Counted from the stretch's first letter, positions 24,510-35,025 are shown. The stretch is DNA of 64,000 bases from Branchipolynoe longqiensis (GCA_030323885.1 CM059203.1:5875297-5939296), one strand, 5' to 3'. A program made the numbers and translations. The notes: generated by a model from the letters alone, not told the origin.

Positions 24510-24775
24510 AGTCATTGGTTTGACTCGACCGGGAATTGAACTCCCGATCTCCGGCACAGGAGGACTGCACTCTACCGATTCTGCCACCCGACCCTGGTCG
24601 AGTCAAACCAGTGACTTAAAAATTGATACTTGTTGCTTCCTAGCCAGGCGCTCAGCATTATAAGGATAGGGCAAGGACTGGTTGGCTCAGTGTCCGGATA
24701 ATGTGACTGAATGGGATATCAGGTCATGGTGCCGGTGGTCTAGTCTCGCAGAGGGGAAGCACTATAAAGGTCGCC
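24510..24775. mobile_element. Head-to-head SINE-A pieces
   Basis: A reverse tRNA-like head (24510-24592, GAATTGAACTCCCGATC) abuts a forward body (24596-24775, from GGTCGAGTCAAACCAGTGAC to CACTATAAAG). Confidence 0.75.
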
Positions 24776-24899
24776 TGGTAGTCTCTAGAAGTTGTCTGCG
24801 GATCTAATGGTTCATTTGCCGTGTGGTATGTGAACATTTTGTAACGCATGCCTGTATAATACTATTAATAGTGTGTGTACTGTGGGGGGTGTTGTGGCG

Positions 24900-24970
24900 C
24901 TTTCCCGCCAGGGGGCTGAAAACCCGTTTCGTCTGGTTGAAAGCGCAACATTTCGACACATTTCGCCAGT
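24900..24970. mobile_element. Remnant of a CCGGA-word MITE
   Basis: TTTCGTCTGGTTGAAAGCGC followed by AACATTTCGACACATTTC matches the right part of the element at 28051-28652 (there at about 28525-28565). Confidence 0.5.
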
Positions 24971-25045
24971 CATGGGGAGTGGAGGTGTGTGGGAGGTGTG
25001 GGGGGGGGGGGGCAATTAGAGGCTGAGAGGGAGAGAGGGAGGGAT

Positions 25046-25386
25046 TGTTTGTTTGTTGTTGTTGTTTTACATCCTAGCAACATCTAAGGTCATATCAGGA
25101 TGGGTACCGACTTGTGACAGGGCACACTCATGGCGACTTTATAGTACTGTCCCACTGGGAAACCAGGGCACTGGCACCATGACCTGATATCCCACTCAGT
25201 CACATTATCCTGACACTGAGCCAACCAGTCCCTGTCCTATCCTATTTATGCCGAGCACCAGGCTAGGAAGCGACAAGTATCAATTTTTAAGTCATTGGTT
25301 TGACTCGACCAGGGTTCGAACCCACGACCCCACGATCTACCAGCACGGGAGACGGACGCTCTAACTCATTCGGCCATCCCGTCTGG
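25046..25386 (-). mobile_element. SINE-A1, full length
   Basis: Complete reverse-strand copy: tail GTTTGTTGTTGTTGTTTTAC, body, B box (GGGTTCGAACCC), and A box (CTCATTCGGCCA). The flanks share GGGAGGGA, a likely target duplication in G-rich DNA. Confidence 0.92.
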
Positions 25387-25550
25387 TTGGGAGGGAGGGA
25401 GGATGTGGGTGGAGAGTTATATTCACAAATCCAACACATCCTGTGGTTGAATACCTGAACAGTGTCGACAATAGAGGAAGTGCTTTTCTATTTGAGAAAG
25501 CTGCTTCACCGTATGAATACTAATCATTGTGGAAATCGGTCAATGTATTT

Positions 25551-25815
25551 ATTCACACCGAAGGCGGGAGCTATTTTCACTGGTGTATTCACACTGAAGG
25601 CCGGGACTATTTTCAGTGACATATTCTTCTTGAATGTTGGAACCACTTTCACATGGGTATTCACATTAAAAGGCTGGAACTACTTTCAGTTGTGTATTCA
25701 CATCGGAGACAGGAACTACTTTTCAGTAGTGTATTCACAAACGATGGTTGGAACTACTTTCAGTAGTGTATTCACACCGAAGACTGGGACTACTTCCCGT
25801 CCTGTATTCATACAA
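25551..25815. repeat. 36/37-bp minisatellite, about 7.5 copies
   Basis: The anchor ATTCACA(C/T) or a variant recurs at 25551, 25587, 25623, 25659, 25696, 25733, 25770 and 25806. The unit includes GGAACTACTTTCAGTAGTGT. The slip between 36 and 37 bases argues against selection for a reading frame. Confidence 0.85.
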
Positions 25816-25851
25816 AATGCCTTCGTTGGTTCACATACAATGGAACAGCCG

Positions 25852-26430
25852 GACCGCACTTCGTCCACACCTCTCTCTATTTCCTCTCCGCTGGCCTTGC
25901 TCCTCCTTGATATGTCTGAAAAGAGTTCCAGGAGGGGGAGCCCGCCAGCATTTCACTTTCTACTCTTACTCTGTCCGTGTGTTTGGCTCGCTGGATGGTC
26001 GCCACAGAGCAAAAAGACACTGTCCTTTAACTCAACTCTCCTCATTTCTCTTTCCTAGACTCTACACTTTTTTTTCTCCCAGGCATACTTCTCCCCCTGA
26101 CTAAGGGAGTTGTGTGCTTGGGTGGGGCCCTTTACCTTTATGTTTCTCTCGCTTTGTTCTTGTTCCTGGAACTGCTGGACCCATCTTTACCTGCCCTTCC
26201 TCAGAAACCCTTGCTGCTGTCTGCTGGATACAAGTGCTGTGCTACCGCCGGACCAGAGTGATTCTGGACCACCCCAATGACTCGTTGGTTAATCGTTGTA
26301 AAGACATCCCCCAGCTTCTACAACCGTCCTACCAGAAGATTATTCTTCAACCAAAGATTGGGCCGATTTATTGGGGCCTCTCTCTAATGTTGCAGTTCTG
26401 CAACCGGTAACCGTCGTAAGGTTACAAACA
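25852..26430. repeat. Dispersed repeat, copy 2 (LTR-like or retroposed)
   Basis: Second copy of the 18533-19148 repeat. It lies between TCACATACAA at about 25830 and again at about 26442, a possible 10-base target duplication. A tRNA-like segment with a perfect B box (reverse GGTTCGATTCC) lies just outside at 26455-26530. Confidence 0.65.
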
Positions 26431-26454
26431 ACCCAAAAGTCAAGTCACATACAA

Positions 26455-26530
26455 AAAGCATGCCTAGGAATCGAACCAACTACCCTTAGCCCAAGAAGCA
26501 GACACTCCATCCACCAGGCCATCTCGCCTA
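26455..26530 (-). mobile_element. tRNA-like SINE head remnant
   Basis: Reverse strand has an A-box-like TGGCCTGGTGG and a perfect B box GGTTCGATTCC, but no closed acceptor stem. It abuts the start of a SINE-B. Confidence 0.5.
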
Positions 26531-26535
26531 GCAGG

Positions 26536-26848
26536 GGGAGCGGGACATTGCTCAGGTGGTAGAGTGTCCACCCCTAAAGGTGTGGGTCATCCATTCGATC
26601 CTGCTCAGTGGACCCATCTGCAGTTTGGGCTATTTTCCGTTCCAACAAGTGGTCCACAACTGGTTCATCAAAGGCTGTGGTATGTGATGTCCTGTCTGTG
26701 GAAAAGTGCATCTCCAAGACCCCTTGCTGCTCATCGGAAAGAGTACCCTATGTGGCAGCAGCGGCCATATGTTTGACATCCAATAGCCGATGATATGAAA
26801 ATCAATATGCTCTAGAGGCGTCGTTAAATAAAACAAACTTTCCTTTAT
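26536..26848 (+). mobile_element. SINE-B, full length
   Basis: tRNA-like head (GGGACATTGCTCAGGTGGTA, then TCGATCC), core (TTTGGGCTATTTTCCGTTCC), and the tail GTTAAATAAAACAAACTTTCC. Similar SINEs are common in molluscs (established only from memory). Confidence 0.88.
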
Positions 26849-26979
26849 CTCGTCGAGTTAAACGTGCAGTAGGGTGGTTCCCCGCTCTCAATTAGTTATT
26901 TTATTGAACCATGTGTGTGGCTTTGCACACACGTTGTGTCTCCCAGCCTGGGCCATGATCCATTACCACCCCCCCCCCC

Positions 26980-27030
26980 CATCCTGATATTACCTTAGAT
27001 GTTGCCAGGACGTAAATGTCCAACAACCAA
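26980..27030 (+). mobile_element. SINE-A2 tail fragment
   Basis: CCTTAGATGTTGCCAGGACG followed by TCCAACAACCAACC. Confidence 0.65.
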
Positions 27031-27117
27031 CCATCCATTAAACCTTCAAAGTGCCGCGAGTACGTCTGCTTGAAAGCTTTCTTCAAATGCACTAATTTGA
27101 GAGCCCTATTACGAATA

Positions 27118-27610
27118 CAGTATAACCCCGTTAAACCAAACTAGAAGGGAACCTAGAAATTTGTTTGGATTAACCGATCATTGGTTTAACTGAGCTTTGA
27201 CTTTGACTTGGCTTTGGCAAAAACAGGGGTGCATTATGAATGTACAATCTATGTGGACACTATGATTATTGTTTTTTATGTATATACAGTTTAACCGCAT
27301 TAAACCAACCTCAGTTAAATCAAATGATCGATTAATCCAAACTTTGTTTGGCGACCTGGCAAAATACTACCATTGATCATATAAAAAAGTCTCAGATGAC
27401 CTTAAACCACATGAAAGTTTGGTTTAACTCTACCGGAAGTGGCCTGGGGCTGACAATTTGGTTTGGATTAACAGATGCTTTGGATTAACCGACTTTGGTT
27501 TAACCAACTTTTTCATATGATAAATGGTGGTATTTTGCCGGACTGCCGAAAAAAGTTTGGATAAACCGATCGTTTGGTCTAACCAAGCTTGGTTTAACGG
27601 GGTTGTACTG
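27118..27610. mobile_element. Tc1/mariner (pogo/Tigger-like) MITE
   Basis: Ends CAGTATAACCCCGTTAAACC and the inverse of CAGTACAACCCCGTTAAACC, flanked by TA at 27116-27117 and 27611-27612. A second, internal copy of the end (CAGTTTAACCGCATTAAACC) at about 27291 suggests a nested or rearranged element. No transposase frame. Confidence 0.82.
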
Positions 27611-27884
27611 TATTATGATAATATGTGTGGACGTTAAGGTGAGGCTTGATGTGGTTATCTTGCTAGGACGTAGAACAAGTCATGGTGATTTGTTTGTGTT
27701 TTTAAAAAAAAGAAAGAAAAAAAAGTTGTTCAAAGCCTTTTTGTTTGTTTTTGTTTTTGTTTGGGGAGGGGGTATTTCACCCAGGTGCGCCGTGTTATGC
27801 AAATTAGAGAAGAGAGTAATGTATACTGCGCACACACTATGCATCACTCAGAATGTCCCTGGAGATAATATCTGGGTACATAGC

Positions 27885-27940
27885 AAACCTTAGATGTTGC
27901 TAGGACGTAAAACAACAACAAACAAACAAAACAAACATAG
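27885..27940 (+). mobile_element. SINE-A tail fragment
   Basis: CCTTAGATGTTGCTAGGACG followed by AAAACAACAACAAACAAACA. Confidence 0.65.
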
Positions 27941-28050
27941 CAAACCCAAAACAAATACACAACAAGCAGCATTGATTGATCACGCTATGGGTCACATGAG
28001 AGTAGCGGAGGGGAAAGGGCTCTGTGCTTTGGACGATTTTTATCTTTTTA

Positions 28051-28652
28051 AGGCTCTGTCACAAATCACCGGATTGAGGAACCGGACAGAAACCGGACAC
28101 TGTCCGGTGAAATACGGCAATGTACGGTTTATATATGGTTGGCATCCAGCGTGTCCGTTATCTGTCCGGTGTGTACGGTGGGAAGTTTTGAACATGCACA
28201 AAACTTGTAGCAGACACCGCCGGACTGACATGTACGGTTTGTGTCTGGTTTAAGTCTGTTTATTCCGTTTATTCCATTTTCTCAGGTCCATGTCCGGTAC
28301 CCATCTGTTACTTCTCCGGTTTGCTTCTGGCAAAGTCCGTTGACGGTGTTGGGGAATTCGGTCAGTATATGTTTTCCGAGCGTCTGTTAACAGTCCGGTA
28401 CGTGTCTGTTTGGTGTTCGGTCCATCCGTTTGACATTCAGTTGTCATCCAGTTATCGTCCGGTTATCGTCCGGTTATCGTCCAGTGGATATTCATTAATG
28501 TACGTTCCTTGTCCGTTTAGCGTCTGTTTCGTCTGGTTGAAAGCGCAACATGTCGACACATTTCGGTACGTTTTGATACCGAACACCACCGGACTAGAAA
28601 TTCTTTGTCCGTTTGTGTCCGGTACTCAATCCGGTAAGGTGTGACAGGCACC
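28051..28652. mobile_element. Word-repeat MITE, CCGGA type, copy 2
   Basis: Flanked by TTA on both sides (28048-28050, 28653-28655). Ends AGGCTCTGTCACA and the inverse of GGTGCCTGTCACACC. CCGGA or TCCGG words are scattered through it, TCCGG dominating in the right half. The hairpin at 28183-28206 has the same AAGTTTTG/CAAAACTT arms as copy 1, and its 8-base loop is the reverse complement of copy 1's loop, so this copy lies in the opposite orientation. Confidence 0.78.
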
Positions 28653-28654
28653 TT

Positions 28655-29310
28655 AGGTTGGTTGGTTGGTTATTGGAGTTTTACGTCCTGTCAATATCTA
28701 AGGTCATAGGTTCAAATCCTGGTCGAGTCAAACCGATGACATAAAAATTGATACTTGTCACTTCCTAGCCTGGCCCTCGCCATTATTAGGATAGGGCAAG
28801 GACTGGTTGGCTCAGTGTCAGGATAATGTGACTGAGTGGGATATCAGTTCATGGTGCTGGTCGCCTGGTTTCCCAGTGGGGCAGCACTATAAAGTCACCA
28901 TGAGTGTGCACTGTCACAAGTCGGTACCCGTCCTAAACAACAACAAACAAACAAATCTAGGGCTATATCAAGACGGGTACCGACTTGTGAGAGTGCACAG
29001 TCATGGCGACTTTATAGTGCTGCCGCACTGAGCCTGAGAGACCAGGATACTGGCGCCATAACCTGATATCCCACTCAGTCACATTATCCTGACACTGATC
29101 TAACGAGTCCTTTCTCAGATCGGTACTAATGCCAAGCGCCTGACTAGGAAGCGACGGGTGTATATTGTTAAATCATTGGTTTGACTCGACTCGACTAGGG
29201 TTTGAACCCACTTTTTGCCATTGTTTACTTTTTTAAACCGTGGGTTCGAATCCCACGATCTACCAAAACGGGAGACGGAAGCTCATCTCATTCGGCCACC
29301 TGTCTGGTCT
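28655..29310. mobile_element. SINE-A (-) interrupted by a 5'-truncated SINE-A (+)
   Basis: A reverse copy (28655-28712, then 28948-29310) is split by a forward copy at 28713-28947 with an AACAACAAACAAACAAA tail. The target, TCTAAGGTCATA on the left and TCTAGGGCTATA on the right, is the same SINE position that was hit at 22.1 kb. Confidence 0.8.
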
Positions 29311-29353
29311 AGTAGTACTGAGGATGACCTGGTTTTAAAATAAATGACACAAA

Positions 29354-30362
29354 TTAAAGTACCATATTCTGATGGTTTTGAGTTTCTGTGATTTTTCTGA
29401 GATAAATACGTTAAATTGATTGTTACAATCTACCTTGCGTTAATCTGAAGTAACTTATTTTTGAGATATTTGAAGCACAGGCGTGTAAAATTAGTTTTAA
29501 AAAGCATGCCAAAACTATGACACTAGGCTTTAGAAGTAACATATTCTATTAAATTGACTTGGTATTCCCTTCAATATGGCAACAAATGTTTAATAAGTGC
29601 TTGGGTATCTAAAGGCCCTGTCACACTATGACGTCACGACGTCAGCTTAGGGAGAATGTGTAGAGCGTTGAACTTATCGGCGTAGTATGCAAATTTGGGC
29701 ACAAGTTGAACGTGGATGCAGCGTAGTTGCCGAGAGGGTAACGTCGGTAAAGCGTAGTGATACCGTCATTCAACGAGAGAGGACAACGTCATTACGCTCA
29801 CAGAACGTTATGAACGTTATTCCATCGCCAGAACTACGTTACGTGATGTTACATATGTCATGACACGGTAGCGAAATGTTGAACGTAGGTTGAACGTACA
29901 TTCTCCTGACGTTCTCCTGACGTTCCCATTATGCCGTGTGGATGTTTCCACCGGGTTTAATGTGGGTCAATGTAGTGGAACATAGTTGAACGTAGGGAGC
30001 AGCATTTGACAAAAGTCCTTTAAACGTCATTGACATTCGCTGAACGTGTACAGAACGTACGGCGAACGTAAACCCTTACGTTCGAGTCACGTCGAAAGTT
30101 TTGAACAGGTTCAAAACTTTGACACGTGCCGACGTAACACGACGTAACGTGATGTAGCTCGACGTCAGTCGAACGTCATTCTGACGTCATCATAACGTAA
30201 CCCAATGTACGTCAATGTAATGATGAAACGTGATGATGTCAGGCTTACATTTGCTCGTTACGTCGTAGTGTGACAAGGGTATAAGTTACATATGTAGAAT
30301 CAATTCTGGATAATTGTTTTGCTTTTGAAAAGTTGATACTTCATCGGACTATGCAGCTTTAA
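29354..30362 (+). mobile_element. TTAA MITE (M1) split by a word-repeat MITE
   Basis: Left part 29354-29612 (TTAAAGTACCATATTCTGATG) and right part 30282-30362 (ending CATCGGACTATGCAGCTTTAA) rejoin at GTATCTAAGTTA, the normal M1 sequence. Confidence 0.85.
29613..30281. mobile_element. Word-repeat MITE, ACGT type
   Basis: 669 bp with ends AGGCCCTGTCACACTATGAC and the inverse of CCCTTGTCACACTACGACGT, flanked by TAA at 29610-29612 and 30282-30284. The tetramer ACGT occurs about 31 times (GAACGT, GACGTCA, AACGTAA), where about 2-3 are expected by chance. A hairpin at 30095-30120 has arms AAAGTTTTGAAC and GTTCAAAACTTT. No coding frame. Confidence 0.85.
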
Positions 30363-30534
30363 GATAACATAGTTGATGTATGGCATCCCTCCTCCACCTC
30401 AGATAAGTGATAACCGGTGATAAGGACATTTCCCATCCTCAAAGTACTCAGCTGTTTCTGACAGCAATAACTCTGTCACTATTTGCTGATAGCAGGTCAC
30501 CCCGGGTTATCTCTACACGCGTCTAGCGCCATAT

Positions 30535-30572
30535 GTATATATATATATATATATATAAATATATATATATAT
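30535..30572. repeat. (TA)n microsatellite
   Basis: About 38 bases of nearly pure TA, directly left of a TA-targeting element. Confidence 0.85.
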
Positions 30573-30573
30573 A

Positions 30574-31200
30574 CAGTAAAACGTCTCTAAATCGACCAAC
30601 CATGGGACCGACTTTAAGTGGTCCATTTAGGGAGGTGGTCGGTTTAGAGAGTTTTTCATTTTGTTACAATGGGATTGTATGGGTGATCGCTTGGGACCCA
30701 AATAAAGCGATCGATATAAGAGAGTGGTCGGTTAGAGAGGTTTTCATCATCATCATGCTGTCGGTCGTGATGCGACAAAGACTGCTTTCATTACTTGACT
30801 GCCGCTCTCCATTTAGCTCTCTGCTGTGAGAGTGATGTCCATGAGTCGGTCCATTTCATGAAAGCTGTCTGCAGAAGTGTTGATGTGCTGCTGGCTTTTG
30901 CAAGTTACCAGCCGCACTCTCTCGGGGAGCAAATAGAGGTTTCACACCGGCAAGAACATGTCCAGACAGGCGCAAAACTATTTGTCCCTGTAGTGGTTGG
31001 TCGGGAGATGTTGGGAGTTCCATACATCAACCACCCTTAATGCTGCCACAGTGACATGCTTTTCTGTTTAGGGTTTGCTCCCTTAGCCTTCGGTTCTGTC
31101 AAGAACCTGTACCACAAGGCAGTGGTTTACAACTCTGTAGGGCAGGGGCGTCAAACTCCCTGAGGTATTGCAATACCTGCATACCTTAGAGGTTTTACTG
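30574..31200. mobile_element. Tc1/mariner-like short element, complete (copy B)
   Basis: Ends CAGTAAAACGTCTCTAA and the inverse of CAGTAAAACCTCTAAGG, with TA at each flank. The interior (30735-31190) is shared with 23346-23884 and 48833-49289. A 60-codon frame (30858-31040) is open in all three copies, but the differences between copies are all amino-acid changing, so it is probably not a gene. Confidence 0.8.
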
Positions 31201-31403
31201 TATAAATATATATCATCTCCTCCATGGTGAACGTGTTGCGCTTTCATCGGACTGTACAGTTTAATGTTTCTGTTGCTCTTTTATTGTTGCTGAGGAGATC
31301 GGATGACGAGCAGAGCAAGATTTTAGTTTTAGTAATAGTCTTGATATTCCCTCCCTTCCCAGACAGGAATCAAATGGGCAATTTATACTAAAGCTTGTTC
31401 TAT

Positions 31404-31755
31404 TTAAAGCTGCATACTCCGATGAAATATCAAATTTTCAAAACCAAACCAATTATCTAGATTTGATTTTACATATCTAACTTAGATACTGATGTGCTTA
31501 TTAAGCATTTGTTTCTGCGTAGAAGGCAATACTTAGTCAATTTAACAGAACCTGTTACTGCAGAAGTCTATGGTGTCAGAGTTTTGGCAAGCTTGCCAAA
31601 ACTAATTTTCCATGTTTGCACTCAAAATATCTCAAAAGTTTACCATTTAAAATAGTAACTTTGAACTAATGTAAAGTAAATACTAGTGATCGATCTATTA
31701 TATCAATCTCAGAAAAAATACAGATATTCATAGCCATCGGACTATGCAACTTTAA
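31404..31755 (-). mobile_element. TTAA MITE (M1), full length
   Basis: Starts TTAAAGCTGCATACTCCGAT and ends CGGACTATGCAACTTTAA, with the family interior. Confidence 0.85.
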
Positions 31756-32077
31756 TAACGCCTCTAGAGCACATTGATCTTTATCATCGGCTATTGGACG
31801 TCAAACATATGGTCATTCTGATATATTTCTTTGGAGGAAACATGCTGCCGCCACATAGGCTACTCTAACCGATAAGCAGCAAGGGGTCTTTTATATGCAC
31901 TTTCCCACAGACAGGACAGCACATACCACAGCCTTTGATGAAACAGTTATCGACTACTGGTTGGAATGGAAAATAGCCCAAACTGCAAATGGGTCCACTG
32001 AGCAGGATCGATCGGATGACTCAAACCTTCACAGGTGGACACTCTACCGCCTGAGCTCTGTCCGCTCCCATATGGGG
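31756..32077 (-). mobile_element. SINE-B, full length
   Basis: Reverse-strand copy abutting the MITE: AACGCCTCTAGAGCACATTG through GGGTCCACTGAGCAGGATCG to the head CTGAGCTCTGTCCGCTCCC. Confidence 0.88.
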
Positions 32078-32296
32078 AATTGAATTTCAGTTGGTATTTT
32101 CATATTTGGGTCATTCTCTGATACTGGATACCACATATTTGGTATCCATGTTACGATGGACATAATTAATTCTTTCTTTCTTTAATAGCAAGTCAAATAA
32201 TTATTGTTGCCTCTATCTATTAAATATGTTAAAAATACGATTTGTATTTAATCTATCACACAAAATGTATTAAAGATATGTTTATATGATTATTTT

Positions 32297-32601
32297 TCTC
32301 TTGAAGATTTATACTGCCTATCATGGATAAGTCTGAATAGACTTGTTTTCACCATTAGACAGTTTGTCGATAGAAAGCGTGAGCCTACACTTTTACCGAC
32401 ACAAGGGATTTTTAACCACCTACACCACATAGACATGGTATGAGAGCAACTGGCCTTTGATGACGCTGTAAGTTATGCACAGCGGTGGAAATCCAAATTG
32501 GCAGAGGTGGGGCACGGGGAATTGAACCACTGACCTTCAGATTAGGAATCTGACCTAGAAAAAAGTCAGACACTCTAACCACTCCGCCACAGAGAACAAA
32601 C
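32297..32601 (-). mobile_element. SINE-C copy
   Basis: tRNA-like head on the reverse strand (GTTCTCTGTGGCGGAGTGG, TAGAGTGTCTGAC; B-box-like GGTTCAATTCCCC). Ends in ATACTGCCTATCATGGATAA. Copies at 49421 and 59311 agree across about 300 bp. Confidence 0.85.
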
Positions 32602-32827
32602 ACCACGATGATTTTGGGCTAATATGAAAATATGAAGATTTACACATTTTCATCAAAATTTACACAAACTTTTTTTTCAACTATATTTCAACTTTCCTCT
32701 CGTAAGACATAAGTTTGCTTGCTTAAGTGTAATCAATACAATTTTATTTGAATGTGTTGTGTATGTTAAATGATGTTCTGGACGTGTGCTTAATTTCCAT
32801 GTTATGCCGGACTTTTTTATGTAGAGC

Positions 32828-33180
32828 TTAAAGTTGCATAGTCCGATGCTTTTGAGTTTTTGCTATTTTCTGATAAATATATTATGCTACTCATTATAAT
32901 CTACTTTACTTTAGTTTGAAGTAACTTTTATTTTAAATGCCTATGTTTGGAGATATTTGACGTTAAAACATGCCAAAATAATGTTGGCAAGCACGCCAAA
33001 CTCTGACACCATAGACTTCAGTAGTAACGGTTTCTATTAAATAACTTATTATGCCCTTCTATGCAGCAATAAATGCTTAATAAATGGACCAGTATATCTA
33101 AGTTGCATATGTAGAATCAAATCTAGATAATTGTTTTGGTTTTGAAAATTTGATGTTTTCATTGGACTATGCAACTTTAA
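32828..33180 (+). mobile_element. TTAA MITE (M1), full length
   Basis: TTAAAGTTGCATAGTCCGAT at the left and TTGGACTATGCAACTTTAA at the right. Confidence 0.85.
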
Positions 33181-33266
33181 TTTGTATGAGATCAAAATCA
33201 AAAAGCAAACTAACTATTTTTCAACTCTGACATATCCACAATATTTAAATCTTCATATGAATATGG

Positions 33267-33382
33267 ATTCTGCTATTATTTTTTTTATGTTTTCTGCTAT
33301 TATTTTGAATGTTTTCTGCTATTATTTTGAATGTTTTCTGCTATTATTTTGAATGTTTTCTGCTATTATTTTTTATGTTTTC
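33267..33382. repeat. 22-bp AT-rich minisatellite, about 5 copies
   Basis: TTTTCTGCTATTATTTTGAA repeats with anchors at 33269, 33293, 33315, 33337 and 33359. Confidence 0.85.
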
Positions 33383-33510
33383 ACTTTTGGTTTCCATGTC
33401 AGAAATGTGTCACCCAGTTTCAAAGAACAACCTATTTACATAGCTGGTGAACGATGTCATTTTCAGATAATTATGATGCTATGATTAATTAAATGATTTG
33501 TCTATTTCAG

Positions 33511-33545
33511 GTAAGATTGCAGCACATTGTAAGGCAGTGACAATG
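33511..33545 (+). other. Candidate micro-exon / recursive splice site / terminal exon
   Basis: TCTATTTCAG|GTAAGA at 33510/33511 is at once a good acceptor and a good donor. A second strong donor, ATG|GTAAGT, follows 35 bases later. If spliced to the giant exon (phase 0) the sequence reads VRLQHIVRQ and then TGA at 33538-33540. AATAAA lies at 33581-33586. It may therefore be a recursive (ratchet) splice point in a long intron, a 35-nt cassette exon with a stop, or the last coding exon. No transcript evidence is available. Confidence 0.35.
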
Positions 33546-33589
33546 GTAAGTAGATATGTATTATCCTGGTTTTAATGTGAAATAAATCT

Positions 33590-34190
33590 GAAAGCCTGCG
33601 GTGGCGACATTCCATAGAAGCCTTGACCGATTGAAGTTACCCAGTCGTGAACTAAGGCTAAAACCTGAACATGCATTTCTCTATATTTTTTCGCTAACAA
33701 AAGGTCCCGACCCCAGTAACCGGCGTCTTACCTGGGATTTGCTAGGAGCGATGACGTCACATTTGCGCTGGTACCTGTAGGATAACTGCTACCAGTACAA
33801 GCCTATGTGTTGTTTTAATGCATTTTTTTAAATAACCCAGATTGTCAGTTTATACAATCATAAAATACTTTAAATCCTATTTTGTGTACTTATATCGGGT
33901 ATTAAAAAAAAAAAAAGTTTTAGATTAAGCCACCATTTTTTCTACCCTGAGCGTGGAGAAGCGTATTCGTTTATTCAACCCGAGTCTCTAGGATGTGCGT
34001 ATGTGCCAAAAAGTGGCTTGTGGGACCCCAGTTGATTAATCGATTATGCCCCTATATACGCCTTGTCTAACGCCAACTGACCAGACCAGACCCTATATTG
34101 AAACTTATTACAACTTTACCAAATTAATGGAGAAAATAACTTCTGCTTATATTCTAAATACCATGAAAATACTTACAACAAACAATAAAC
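33590..34190. other. Repeat-poor unassigned DNA
   Basis: Contains one perfect TGACGTCA (near 33752) but no gene that I can recognise. Confidence 0.45.
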
Positions 34191-34205
34191 AAACAAAATC
34201 TAGCT

Positions 34206-34350
34206 AGACGGGATGGCCGAATCAGTTGAGCGTCCGTCTTCCGTTTTGGTAGATCGTGGGATTCGAACCCATGGGTTACAAATTGATACTTGTCGCTTCC
34301 TAGCCTGGTGCCCGGCATTAATAGGATAGGATAGGACAAACACAAAAATG
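34206..34350 (+). mobile_element. SINE-A1, 3'-truncated
   Basis: GACGGGATGGCCGAATCAG, a degenerate B box (GATTCGAACCC), then ACTTGTCGCTTCCTAGCC. The rest is missing. Confidence 0.8.
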
Positions 34351-34472
34351 ATGGCTTAAAAAAAACTAACTTGAAGAGATAAATCTCCTCAAATCATGTC
34401 CTGCAGTATCCCCCCTCTGGTGGCAATGCCGGGAACTAGCATTGCATGACGACGCACCCGTGCCGAAATGTG

Positions 34473-34579
34473 ATTGGCTGTTGTGATGGATCACGTGTCG
34501 TGTCAAAGGCCACGTGCTGTGACGGAGGGGTCAATGTCCTGTGAAGGATGATTCCCCACATGTGGTGACGTCACATTGG
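34473..34579. promoter_or_regulatory. Promoter-like motif cluster: CCAAT, two E-boxes, CRE, CCAAT
   Basis: ATTGG (inverse CCAAT) at 34473 and 34575, CACGTG at 34492 and 34511 (19 bases apart), and a perfect CRE palindrome TGACGTCA at 34566. These lie within 107 bp of locally GC-rich, repeat-free DNA. Such spacing is typical of NF-Y, USF/MITF-type and CREB/ATF-bound promoters. No downstream first exon is evident. Confidence 0.4.
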
Positions 34580-34754
34580 CCTGGGTGGCGCCCCCTATTG
34601 ACAAGGCGACGGCGTGCGCCCCCCCCCCCCCCAGCACCCCTTTACTCTACCTCCCCCTGGCGGAGAAATATTGCTAAAGGTGTGTGGAAGGATGACCTGT
34701 CAAACACAGAGGAATGAATGTGTCCGAGTCGTTTGGAGATTCAATTGGCGCAGA

Positions 34755-35023
34755 TTGATTGCTTGATTGATTGGTGGTTGCTTTACGCCGTGTCGGCAGC
34801 ATAGGCCATATTCACGGCGAGAAATGTTTGTTTTTTTGTTCAAACCATCGCTTTTACATGTAAAAGCAGACAATCAATTATGTGCCAATAGACACTCATT
34901 AAATTAGAAAGCTCACAATCATATATTTGTGGTCAAGGGAAACAAATTCCCATAGAAAAAGAAAAGTTTTATTAATAATTGATAGAATCTATTTAGTAAA
35001 CTATATGAGGTGGTACAGTCCTG
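34755..35023 (-). mobile_element. SINE-E, truncated copy
   Basis: Nearly identical to 49868-50135: TTTACGCCGTGTCGGCAGCA, the palindrome TTTTACATGTAAAA, and GAGGTGGTACAGTCC. Confidence 0.75.
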
Positions 35024-35025
35024 CA

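Noticed and set aside
30858..31040. 60-residue peptide conserved in three loci (also at 23481-23668 and 48975-49157)
   Set aside because: Comparing the copies at 23.5 and 30.9 kb, all eight base differences that I counted within the frame change the amino acid. That is opposite to purifying selection, and the frame lies inside a non-autonomous transposon.
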